DNA of 64,000 bases from Halovivax gelatinilyticus (GTDB lineage: Archaea; Halobacteriota; Halobacteria; Halobacteriales; Natrialbaceae), in contig NZ_CP101322.1 in the NCBI RefSeq assembly GCF_024300625.1, positions 385,992 through 449,991 on the forward strand, given 5' to 3'. The notes below the pieces were generated by a model, which was not told the origin of the DNA, did no database searches, and saw nothing but the letters and a program-made list of their open reading frames with translations. Both the position numbers and the translations under genes were made by a program. Position 1 is the stretch's first letter. Each line of letters opens with the position of its first letter. Below are positions 36,001 through 42,840 of this stretch, piece by piece.

Positions 36001-37728
36001 TCCTCCACCAACGTGACTGTCGCTGGCGAGGACGGCGTCGGCGGTCTCGTCGGCGAAAACGCTGGCGAGGTGACCACCACCTACGCTGTCGGAGACGTCT
36101 CCGGAGACGACACCGTCGGCGGTCTCGTCGGTCACAACACGGGTGAAGGGGCGATTATCAGCCAGTCGTATGCGGCCGGAAACGTGACGGGCGACGATGC
36201 GGTCGGCGGTCTCGTCGGCACTAACGGCGGCGACGTCACAGCATCGTACTGGGACGTCGAAACGACCGGCCAGGACGACTCGGACGGCGCCACGGCGCTT
36301 TCGACGGCCGAGATGACCGGCGCGAACGCCACCGAGTACATGGACGGCTTCGCGTTCCCAGACGATGACGGCACCTGGCACGCCACGGACTCGTACCCCG
36401 TGTTCGCATGGGAAGACTCCGATCCCTTCTTCGGAGTGAACGTCACCCTGACGAACTCGCCAATCGACCAGGGTGACACCCTGGAGGTGACGGTAGCCGT
36501 CACGAACTGGGGCGCAGACGGCGAGCAGACCGTCACCCTCGCGCGTGCAGCGGATTCCGAACCAGTCGAAATAGACGACACGGCCGTCTCCCTCGACAGC
36601 GGCGAGCGCATCGAGTCGGTGACGCTCACCTGGGAGACTGGACCGGGTGACGCCGGAGAGCACGATGTCGCCGTTTCGAGTGCTAACCGCACCGATACCG
36701 AGACGGTAGCGGTCGACATTCCACAGTCACCACCCTCTCGTTCTGACATATCCGTTATCGAAGCGACGTTGGGTTCAACTCAGATCTACGCGGAGGAATC
36801 GGTCGCGATCAACGCGACCGTCGAAAACGACGGGCAGGGAACGGGAACGGAGACTATCGAGGTTAGCGCCGATGGTGAGACAGTTGCGACAGAAACCGTG
36901 ACGATCGGTGGCGGATCAGAAAAGGCGATTACGGTCATCGTTCCCTTCGAGGACGAAGGAGCGTACGACGTTGCAGTAGGTGACGTAGTCGCGGGCGAAG
37001 TAGTCGTCGTCGCCCCACCGAAGCCCGAGTTCACCATCTCCGGTATCGACCCCGTGGAGACGACGGCCGCCCCCGGAGCCCACAGAGAGGTACTCGTGAC
37101 CCTCGCTAACGAGGGTGATGGAGATGGCGAGGCGGACGTCGAGTTACAGGTGGAGAATCACACGAGGACCGAACGCGTCGGTGTCTCAGCTGGAGAGGAA
37201 GTCGACGTCGGCGTACCGCTACACACCGCAATGGAGTACGGCGAATTCGAGTACATCGTCAGCGCCGGTGACGACGAAGCAGCTGGAACCCTAGTCATAG
37301 CGAGCGGACCGAAGTGGGTTCTCGGCGACGTATCGGCCACACCGGATCCCGTCGAACCCGGCGGTGAAGTCGATCTATCCGTTACGCTCGAAAATATCGC
37401 CGAAGACGGAACGGTCTCGGTCGAGTTCTTCCTCGAGGACGAATTGGCTGGCGCCGACACCGTGGACGTCGCCAGTGATGAAACTGACACCGCAGAGATC
37501 AGGCTCACAGCTCCCGAGGAGGAAGGAACGTACGAGGTCGCCGTCTCGCTCTCGGACGACGGGGAACTCGCAACGAGCCTCGAAGGCGAGCTCGTCGTCG
37601 ACGATCCTGACGGGACGAGCGACGGAGATGATGCCGTTCCCGGCTTTGGACCGCTCACCGCGCTGCTCGCGCTGGGTTGCCTGGCGGTTGGGTTCGGTCG
37701 TCTCGTGGTCCGAAACAGACCATCCTGA
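30067..37728 (+). CDS. giant secreted GLUG/beta-helix/CARDB surface protein with PGF-CTERM
   Basis: About 2553 residues from ATG 30067 (GTG 30049 is possible). A signal peptide of about 40 residues ends near VAADTVPP. Domains by DNA position: GLUG repeats 30230-31320, CARDB 31330-31615, NosD-like parallel beta-helix 31620-32700, GLUG 33130-34005, CARDB 34010-34280, an Ig-like domain 34285-34605, two more GLUG blocks 34615-36430, then four CARDB-like units to 37590, and a PGF-CTERM anchor (VPGFGPLTALLALGC) at 37630-37728. PGF-CTERM proteins are cut by archaeosortase and lipid-linked. Expected: a heavily N-glycosylated cell-surface fibre or adhesin. Parts of the GLUG modules are near-identical at DNA level. 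Confidence 0.88.
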   Translation: MNQSDHRMSGQMARSVFICVISFATVLLVVMGGVAADTVPPDCNGVDFEQDSDGYYEVETLSQLQCIEEHGLEHDYALVEDIDANETGDWNDGDGFEPIGDGDIDFRVEGDAFNGTFDGNDRTIANLTIERGGDDRVGLFEVIGSEGTVSNLTLEAATVTGDDDVGSLSGQNYGTVSDVSMSTDVTGSGTTGGVIGWNYGGTITGATVEGTVFSEQDGVNTHVGGIVGDHQRGASIDSSSFTNGTVDGDNEEIGGIAGQLGGPPGYTSSITNSSANGTIGNEDADSVGGLVGDGRGDFFDSYSTATVRGNDTVGGVIGYGGNSDIERTYAVGEVDGDGDDVGGLVGVGSTGINIENSYWDTETTGVTESFDSDEGGLFTDEMTGANATEHMNGFGFPDGDDRWHAVEDDYPVLAWEDTDPVYGVEITSTNSAIEEGETLEVDATVTNLGPDGGAQSIELRDFDGDEVDSEEVTLESGESTDLTLEWETDEDEGGLDDVTVASENHTDTRAVSVGAGEVIPQCQTIDTAGAYELTDDIEASGECIEIEADDVSLDGNDHTISGSGTGIVVNDQTNVTITNVTLSGLDVGIEMAELTDATVGHNTVEGSDEDGLVFEDVQDSTIANNTVTAGATRGIHLAEATDTAVENNTLRENDESGMYVVDSEELVISGNEVVDNGEDDEDELSHDVEDAGIYLSGTADSTLEANNLTANAQVAMFLEESSADNRILGNAVNVSVIEGSERWRGIKIEESSGNILSETVITGSEEITLGEHGEDLIYVDSEETVVTDNEIYGHARVGIDILGESNTVDNNSIAGSFHHSDTQNGHAIRVSGTGEDWSVTNNSLTKAEILNPERAGIAIIGDQTVEMQHNTGTKLDTDRSTDPGTDLELTHVAQFVENQQLTTPAGETTVTFTGAGLRLVGVDDPPNAASPDDVESTDYYFEVENTSDEFTFEKLELDYDETRLTTGDTIDPETLSLWRLDSGEWEEIDDSGVDTAEQVVTGNVTEDGTIGAFGEQAFAAGTGSADDPFVIEDWGHLDNVRWTPNSTFTLANDLDSETDGYDDVAAASANDGDGFEPIDDFEGTFDGDSATISDLQIDRGDEADVGLFGSTSDSAIIDDVHLENATVTGESNVGGLVGDNQGTILESSAKVDVSGSDEKVGGLVGINLGKLTHSYATGDIDGDESVGGLVGQNYEDVSESYATASVNGSTFVGGLVGYNDGEVNESYAIGSVECIQTCRGLIAINTGDVEDSYWDTETTGQDDSDGGTPLSTAEMTGANATEYMEGFAFPDDEGIWHATDSYPVFALEDTDPLFGVQISETNSPIDQGDTLEVTADVTNVGADGEQTVELLDFEDDVQDSKTATLESGDTVEVTLAWETEGSDVGTGDVTVASENDADNENVTIKTGIASVTAIIDDEEIPTVAIGETVPVTVTAEDETGDPVEGAELSIDEIDDGSDDVTVDGLSVSDTETTDSDGVATFDGVTFSGAIDATVDVTVSATDGVEDEMTVTVGGFAEGDGSAADPFVIEDWNHLDNIRLHLEKEFELGANLDEETDGYDDLVGDPEKGWEPISDCGFDPWEDGCAGDGFSGTFDGQGYEIRALVIDREDAFAGVGLFNGTQGATIESVGLVDVDITGGFLNVGGLAGTAVESEITDSYATGDVTGRQTVGGLVGYNFGEIDDPVTADVEDSIIEDSYATSDVTGEDTTGGLVGTNWGIVENSYATGNVTATGPGRFGDDPRAGGLLGVNGESDGVIDSYWDDEAATVIEDGEEQHGQGIGGDAPGAANVTTLTTIEMTGANAQDNTDLDFADTWGVVDDPEDGNVVSYPLLQNATQDPAPGLRTRYAGGDGSADDPYIVEDWYHLDNVRENLDANFTVTNELNEHTAGYSDVASEDANGGDGFEPIGDAGEPFGGIFDGNGSTISDFVIDRDDEDRVGLFASTSDSATIDDVHLENATVSGESTVGGLVGSLEGTVSSSSTNVTVAGEDGVGGLVGENAGEVTTTYAVGDVSGDDTVGGLVGHNTGEGAIISQSYAAGNVTGDDAVGGLVGTNGGDVTASYWDVETTGQDDSDGATALSTAEMTGANATEYMDGFAFPDDDGTWHATDSYPVFAWEDSDPFFGVNVTLTNSPIDQGDTLEVTVAVTNWGADGEQTVTLARAADSEPVEIDDTAVSLDSGERIESVTLTWETGPGDAGEHDVAVSSANRTDTETVAVDIPQSPPSRSDISVIEATLGSTQIYAEESVAINATVENDGQGTGTETIEVSADGETVATETVTIGGGSEKAITVIVPFEDEGAYDVAVGDVVAGEVVVVAPPKPEFTISGIDPVETTAAPGAHREVLVTLANEGDGDGEADVELQVENHTRTERVGVSAGEEVDVGVPLHTAMEYGEFEYIVSAGDDEAAGTLVIASGPKWVLGDVSATPDPVEPGGEVDLSVTLENIAEDGTVSVEFFLEDELAGADTVDVASDETDTAEIRLTAPEEEGTYEVAVSLSDDGELATSLEGELVVDDPDGTSDGDDAVPGFGPLTALLALGCLAVGFGRLVVRNRPS

Positions 37729-38070
37729 AGACGAAGGCGGCGCCGGGAATTGGCGACCTATCAGGTTTGGTAGACTCAGTCTGCGAAGGGCCCGTGAGGC
37801 CAGTGGTCTCGAAGGACGAACCCATCGATGACCGATAGTGAGGAGAGGGCGAAGCCTCGATACCCACAGGACCCGCCATCGCCGGTTACTGAGATCGGTT
37901 CCATCCGGGCCGACGTCATCTGTTGGGTTGTGGGGTATCACCGACAACAGTTTGGCGTTTGCAGCCGCGTCACCGTTGGCCGAACGCACCGTCCAACCCG
38001 GTCGCTGACACATCGGTCCGACCTTGACAGTACCGGGTACCATTTTCCCGATCGACGGTGTCGACAGTGT
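37729..38070. other. 342-bp spacer after the giant surface-protein gene
   Basis: No gene recognised. Short open frames here are extensions or shadows of the PPOX gene starting at 38071. The last about 40 bases (from TACCATTTTC at 38039) resemble the stretch before the first PPOX copy at 27350, so homology of the two copies begins upstream of the ATG. No terminator-like hairpin with a T run was seen. Confidence 0.6.
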
Positions 38071-38532
38071 ATGACCGAGTTTCGCGGTGTCTGGAGCGAA
38101 GACGACGTCGACGCGTTTCTGGCGGAGACGACTGTCCCGGTCCGCCTCGCAACGCACAGACCCGACGGAACGCTCTGGGTCGTCACCCTGTGGTACCGAC
38201 ATCGCGACGGCGGACTGGAGTGTGCGACGCAGGCGAACGCGGACGTGGTCGGCTTTCTCGGGCGAGAGTCGTCGGTCGCGTTCGATATCTCGACGAACCG
38301 GATACCCTACCGCGGAGTCAGGGGCAACGGGACCGCCACGGTCTCCGCCGACGGCGGAACGGAGACCCTGCGCGACCTCGTCGATCGCTACCTCGGCGGG
38401 TCCGACTCCGCCCTCGCCGACACGTTACTCAGCGCCGATCGCGAGGAAGTCCGCATTCGGATCGAGCCGGACGTGATCTACAGCTGGGACTTCTCCGACC
38501 GGATGAGCGACGTCTCGACCGACGACGGGTGA
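38071..38532 (+). CDS. pyridoxamine 5'-phosphate oxidase-family flavin-binding protein, copy 2
   Basis: 153 residues, over 85 percent identical by eye to the product at 27384; the changes are mainly in the first 40 residues (e.g. GVWSEDDVDAFLAETTVPVRLA). Same split barrel motifs. It starts 342 nt after the giant gene. The ATG at 38071 matches the start of copy 1. The two copies flank 10.2 kb in direct orientation. Confidence 0.85.
   Translation: MTEFRGVWSEDDVDAFLAETTVPVRLATHRPDGTLWVVTLWYRHRDGGLECATQANADVVGFLGRESSVAFDISTNRIPYRGVRGNGTATVSADGGTETLRDLVDRYLGGSDSALADTLLSADREEVRIRIEPDVIYSWDFSDRMSDVSTDDG
38349..38459 (+). repeat. 111-bp exact repeat, copy 2 (in PPOX gene)
   Basis: Identical to 27662-27772 in direct orientation. 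Homologous recombination between the two would delete the epimerase, the regulator and the giant surface-protein gene. Confidence 0.9.
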
Positions 38533-38625
38533 GTGGGGCGGGCCGCGTTGACAGCGAGGAACGGGTATTCATTCGGTGCATCCCGGACGATTCGGGGCCA
38601 GATTTGGGGCCATCGCGCCGAACGG

Positions 38626-38961
38626 TCAGTTCAATCCGGGCCCGTCGGGCGTGTGAGGCCATCGCGGGCCGTCGGGTGCAAGGTCGACGCGCTCGGTCGC
38701 CGGTTTCGGTTCGACCGCTCGCCCGTCTTCGTATCGGACGAAGTTCAGGTAGAACGGCTCGCCACAGCCCTCGTCGTCGGTTTCGCCGCCCCCGCAGACG
38801 ATGCGGATGCCGTCGGCCGCGTCGTAGTCGCCGCCGACGTCGGCGTAGGTCCATCCCTCGAGGGGATACGGCGTCACGGACTTGTCGGCCAGCGAGGCCG
38901 ACCGATCGAGGGAGACGATCGCCTCACAGCGCGGGCAGTAGTAGCGAACGGGGACGGTCAT
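38626..38961 (-). CDS. zinc-ribbon protein of unknown function
   Basis: 111 residues. Cysteine pairs are CPRC near residue 9 and a second cluster around VCGGGETDDEGCGE (about 55-68), enough for one zinc. The remainder is short, aromatic and acidic with WTYADVGGDYD in the middle. Start ATG at 38961. I recognise it only as a haloarchaeal conserved hypothetical type. It is divergent from the photolyase unit and convergent with the PPOX copy 2. Confidence 0.7.
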   Translation of the reverse strand: MTVPVRYYCPRCEAIVSLDRSASLADKSVTPYPLEGWTYADVGGDYDAADGIRIVCGGGETDDEGCGEPFYLNFVRYEDGRAVEPKPATERVDLAPDGPRWPHTPDGPGLN

Positions 38962-39084
38962 ACAGTCACCTAGGGTTCGAACCACCAAAGCGGGTTCGCC
39001 CGATTTCTACGGCTCGCCACCGCCCAGATTCACAGGGTTTCCCCGTTCGCCGATCGAGACAACGCGTTCGAAGACGCACCGCCC

Positions 39085-39092
39085 TTATTATA
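39085..39092 (+). promoter_or_regulatory. TATA box of photolyase unit
   Basis: TTATTATA, centred about 32 nt before the ATG of the short leader ORF at 39121, so the message would begin near 39116 and be nearly leaderless for that ORF. Confidence 0.55.
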
Positions 39093-39120
39093 CGCCAGCC
39101 GTCGAGAGACGCTGACAGTA

Positions 39121-39204
39121 ATGACCCGTAAAACCGCGTCGACCGGCGGTGTACAACGCGCCGGCGGTCGGTTCGATACCGACGACCCGCACCCGTCACG
39201 ATGA
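39121..39204 (+). CDS. 27-codon leader ORF overlapping photolyase start
   Basis: ATG at 39121, TGA at 39202-39204; the stop overlaps the photolyase ATG at 39201 as ATGA. The peptide (MTRKTASTGG..., ending DDPHPSR) has no recognised motif. TATA spacing places its ATG at the 5' end of the message, where leaderless initiation works in haloarchaea; ribosomes ending here would be ideally placed to start the photolyase. So it may be a translational leader rather than a functional peptide. Confidence 0.5.
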   Translation: MTRKTASTGGVQRAGGRFDTDDPHPSR

Positions 39205-40601
39205 TCGTCCACTGGCACCGGCGAGACCTTCGCGCAACCGATAATCGGGCGCTCTCCGCCGCAGCATCGACGGACACGGTCGTCCCAGCCTTCGTCTTCG
39301 ATCCCGACGTGTTGACGCACGCCTCGGCACCCAGAGTGGCCTTCATGTTGGACGCGCTCGCTGAACTGCGAGCGTGGTACCGCGAGCGCGACAGCGATCT
39401 CGTAACCGCCGTCGGCGACCCGGCCACCGAACTTCCCAGAATCGCCGACGAGCGCGGCGCAACGGCAGTCGTGTTCAACAGCGATTACTCGGGACTCGCG
39501 CGGGAGCGAGACGAGCGCGTCCGCCGCGCGCTCGCCGAAGCGGGGATCGAGACGGAGTCCTTCGAAGACGCGCTCGTCTACGATCCGGGATCGATAACGA
39601 CGCAAGCCGGCGATCACTACTCGGTCTTCTCGTATTTCTGGGACAAGTGGCGCGACCGAGAGCCGCCGTCGATCTATTCGACACCCGACCGTGAACGATT
39701 GGCCGACGTTTCCGGCGATCCGTTCCCGACCCGCGACGAACTCGGGTTCGAAGCGCCCGAAGCCGACGTACCCGAAGCCGGGATGAGCGCGGCCCGGAAC
39801 CGCCTCGCCGACTTCTGCGATGGGCCGATCTACCGGTACGCAGACCGTCGCGACGCGCCGGCAGCGAACGCCACGTCGGGGCTCTCTCCGCACCTCAAGT
39901 GGGGGACGATCGGCATCAGGAAGGTACGCGAATCGGTCGAGAACGCGAAGGCCGACGTGCCGGACGCCGAGGCCGGCGACTCCTGCGAAACGTTCGAATC
40001 CCAGCTCGCCTGGCGCGACTTCTACGCACACGTCCTCGCCGCGAACCCAGGTACCGTCACCGCCCCGTTCCGATCGTACGAGCGTCCGATCGACTGGCGG
40101 GACGATCCGGACGGACTCGACGCGTGGAAAAACGGCGTAACCGGATATCCGATCGTCGACGCGGGGATGCGCCAGCTCCGGACGGAGGCGCTCGTGCACA
40201 ACCGCGTCCGAATGATCGTCGCCTCATTCCTGACGAAAGACCTCCTGATCGACTGGCGGGAGGGCTACGCCTGGTTCCGCGAGAAGTTGGTCGATCACGA
40301 GACCGCGAACGACGTCGGCGGGTGGCAGTGGGCGGCGGGCACCGGCGCCGACGCGCAACCGTACTTCAGGATATTCAATCCGATGACGCAGGTCCAGCGG
40401 TTCGATCCGGACGCAGAGTACGTTCGAACGCACGTCCCGGAGCTACGGGACGCGCCGACGGACGCGATTCTCGAGTGGGACGAACTCGATTCCGACGACC
40501 GAGCCGCTGTCGCACCATCGTACCCGGCTCCGATCGTCGATCACGCCCAGCGCCGCGAGGAAGCGATCGAACTGTTCGAAGCCGCCCGCGGCGACGAGTA
40601 A
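39201..40601 (+). CDS. phr: deoxyribodipyrimidine photolyase (class I)
   Basis: 466 residues. The N-terminal antenna domain starts IVHWHRRDLRATDN; the FAD domain has LSPHLKWGTIGIRKV near 232, SQLAWRDFYAHVL near 268, TGYPIVDAGMRQL near 314 and the signature DVGGWQWAAGTGADAQPYFRIFNP near 373-396, with the electron-transfer tryptophans of class I CPD photolyases in this region. It repairs UV-induced pyrimidine dimers using blue light. The ATG at 39201 is coupled to a leader ORF. Halorhodopsin follows 206 nt later. Confidence 0.95.
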   Translation: MIVHWHRRDLRATDNRALSAAASTDTVVPAFVFDPDVLTHASAPRVAFMLDALAELRAWYRERDSDLVTAVGDPATELPRIADERGATAVVFNSDYSGLARERDERVRRALAEAGIETESFEDALVYDPGSITTQAGDHYSVFSYFWDKWRDREPPSIYSTPDRERLADVSGDPFPTRDELGFEAPEADVPEAGMSAARNRLADFCDGPIYRYADRRDAPAANATSGLSPHLKWGTIGIRKVRESVENAKADVPDAEAGDSCETFESQLAWRDFYAHVLAANPGTVTAPFRSYERPIDWRDDPDGLDAWKNGVTGYPIVDAGMRQLRTEALVHNRVRMIVASFLTKDLLIDWREGYAWFREKLVDHETANDVGGWQWAAGTGADAQPYFRIFNPMTQVQRFDPDAEYVRTHVPELRDAPTDAILEWDELDSDDRAAVAPSYPAPIVDHAQRREEAIELFEAARGDE

Positions 40602-40773
40602 GCGTTCAGCAGAGACACGACAATCGTCGACGAACCGTCGCGTTCGAATCGCCGTCGATGACACGACAGTTGGACACTGGTCTCTAACAGATCGAATTTC
40701 GATCGTGTAATCGATTCACTACTCTGTCGTCGATTCGGAAAGTGAAAATTGCGATGACGATATCGCCGACTCC

Positions 40774-40781
40774 TTATTTTA
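40774..40781 (+). promoter_or_regulatory. TATA box of halorhodopsin gene
   Basis: TTATTTTA, centred about 31 nt before the ATG at 40808; the expected start site near 40804 makes the message leaderless and decides against the in-frame GTG 40742 and ATG 40754, which lie upstream of this box. Confidence 0.65.
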
Positions 40782-40807
40782 GCGATGCTGTCGAGCGTGT
40801 TTCCACG

Positions 40808-41674
40808 ATGCTCCAATCGATACCGACGCCGTCTTCGGCCCAACACCCGGTGTTTCAGGGTGCGTCGCAGGCGGAACTCTTCGAATACGTTCACGACGAT
40901 ACGCTCCTCTCGCTATCGTTCGTGGTGAACATCGCGCTGGCCGGAGCGACAATCCTCGCGATCGTCTATCTCGGTCGTTCCCTGACCGATCCCCGAGCGA
41001 AACTGATCGCCGTGTCGGTTATGCTCATCTCAATCGTGTCGATATCCAGTTATACCGGGCTCGCGTCGGGTCTGACGTTGAGTGTCATCGAGATGCCGTC
41101 CACTCATCCGGCCGCGGGGCAGACGACGGCCGGTGAAGACGGCGTACTGATCATGTGGGGACGGTATCTCACGTGGACGTTCTCGACCCCGTTCATCCTG
41201 ATCGCCCTCGGGATGATCGCCGGTTCGAACTGGACGAAGATTCTGACGTCGGTCGCCTTCACCATCGCCATGTGTATCACCGGACTCGCGGCCGCACTGA
41301 CGACTTCCACCCTCTACATGCGCTGGTGGTGGTTCGTGTTGAGTTCGACGTTTTTCCTGGTGATCGTCTACATCATCCTCGTCGAGTGGTCGGCCGAGGC
41401 CGAGGTGACGGGCTCCGCTTCCATCTTCAACACGCTCAAAATTCTCACGGTCGTCGGCTGGTTCGGCTATCCGATCCTGTGGGCGCTCGGAGTGGAGGGA
41501 TTCGCGATCCTCGACGTCGCGTACACCTCCTGGGGGTACAGCATCCTCGACGTGATCACGAAGTACGTCGTGACGATGTTGATCATGTTCTACGTGACGA
41601 ACGAGCCGAGCGCGATCGTGGGCGGCACCGATTGGGGGACGAGTACGCCCGGAATTTCACCGGCGGATGACTGA
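40808..41674 (+). CDS. hop: halorhodopsin, light-driven chloride pump
   Basis: 288 residues, seven helices. Helix C reads WGRYLTWTFSTPFILIALG (117-135): T122, S126 and A133 occupy the positions of bacteriorhodopsin D85, T89 and D96, the TSA set of chloride pumps. The retinal lysine is K252 in WGYSILDVITKYV. QAELFEYVHDD (21-31) and AKLIAVSVMLISIVSISSYTGLASGLT (64-90) match known halorhodopsins, as does the ending PADD. It pumps Cl- inward, helping osmotic balance during growth. The ATG at 40808 fits homologues and the TATA spacing. Confidence 0.96.
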   Translation: MLQSIPTPSSAQHPVFQGASQAELFEYVHDDTLLSLSFVVNIALAGATILAIVYLGRSLTDPRAKLIAVSVMLISIVSISSYTGLASGLTLSVIEMPSTHPAAGQTTAGEDGVLIMWGRYLTWTFSTPFILIALGMIAGSNWTKILTSVAFTIAMCITGLAAALTTSTLYMRWWWFVLSSTFFLVIVYIILVEWSAEAEVTGSASIFNTLKILTVVGWFGYPILWALGVEGFAILDVAYTSWGYSILDVITKYVVTMLIMFYVTNEPSAIVGGTDWGTSTPGISPADD

Positions 41675-41791
41675 AGTCTCGATGTAATCCGTCTCGGAAA
41701 ATGGGTTCGGTCGAACCCTGACATCACGAATGTGACCCAGATTCGGGGTTGATTTCCCACAGACTATGTCACTCGGCCAGCGACGACAGGT

Positions 41792-42664
41792 ATGGAATCT
41801 GAAGGACCAACAGCTCGCCCTGAGGAGGCAACTGACAGCCGCATCGAGGTCTTACTGCTCGGAACCTATCACATGGACAACCCGGGTCTGGACACGATCA
41901 ATATCGAAGCTGACGACGTACTCGTTCCCAGTCGCCAGCGCGAGCTGTCGAACCTCGTCGATCGTCTCGAACCCTCGCAACCGGAGGTAGTCGCCGTTGA
42001 GCGTCCCCGGGAGCGACAGGACGACCTAACCGACCTCTACGAGAAGTATCGGACAGGTGAACTTGCGTACGACGAAGAAACGGAGATCGACGCCGTTCAC
42101 CCGGGCCGCGACAGTCCCGTAAGCGAGTGTCGCAGCGAAGTGGTCCAGATCGGGTTCCGACTCGCTGATCGACTCGATCACGAACGCGTCCACGCCGTCG
42201 ATTATCCGATGAGACTGACGGCCGATTTCGACGATGATGAACTAGAACGTGAAGGGATCGACATTCCGACCATGCAAGAACGAGCACAGTCGAAGCTCGA
42301 TATCGGATTGCCCGATCCGCAGACGGTCCAACGTACCATGGCGCAACACCTTCACGAATCGAGTATCATCGACCATCTGCGGTTTCTAAATCGAGACGCC
42401 CAACTCCGAGTCAACCACGAGATGATGTTCTCGAGTTTGGTTGCAGGTTCCGAGCGACGGTACGTCGGGTCACGCATGCTCGCCGCGTGGTACGAACGCA
42501 ACCTTCGAATCGTGGAAAATCTCTGGCGGGCCGCAACCGACGAAACGGATCGCATATTACTGCTCATCGGGAACGGACACGTTCGCTCGCTTTGGCACCT
42601 GCTCTCCGAAACACCGATGTTTCGACCACGAAGTGCCCTCGACGTGCTGGAAACCGAGGACTAG
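41792..42664 (+). CDS. DUF5694-like / TraB-related protein
   Basis: 290 residues. LLLGTYHMDNPGLDT near 23 and EVVAVERPRE near 64 in the N-terminal half, and LLLIGNGHVRSLWHLL near 257, are the positions of the GxxH and ExxR motifs of the TraB/PrgY/DUF5694 group, whose members are thought to be metal-dependent hydrolases or peptide-sensing proteins. No signal peptide or helix pair for a membrane is present. Start ATG at 41792. It follows halorhodopsin by 117 nt on the same strand. Function unknown. Confidence 0.7.
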   Translation: MESEGPTARPEEATDSRIEVLLLGTYHMDNPGLDTINIEADDVLVPSRQRELSNLVDRLEPSQPEVVAVERPRERQDDLTDLYEKYRTGELAYDEETEIDAVHPGRDSPVSECRSEVVQIGFRLADRLDHERVHAVDYPMRLTADFDDDELEREGIDIPTMQERAQSKLDIGLPDPQTVQRTMAQHLHESSIIDHLRFLNRDAQLRVNHEMMFSSLVAGSERRYVGSRMLAAWYERNLRIVENLWRAATDETDRILLLIGNGHVRSLWHLLSETPMFRPRSALDVLETED

Positions 42665-42840
42665 CCGTCGAATCTCGAGTAGATCGAACTGGGGCCGGAA
42701 TCCACAGAACAGGTTTGACCCTCGGTTCGTCTCTCAGCGAGACGATCATTAAACTGATCAATCGGTGGCCTCGGCACTCACATTTCGGAGTCAATCCATA
42801 GTGGTAACGACGAGCAGGAACCGAGCGATTCCGGCCACGC

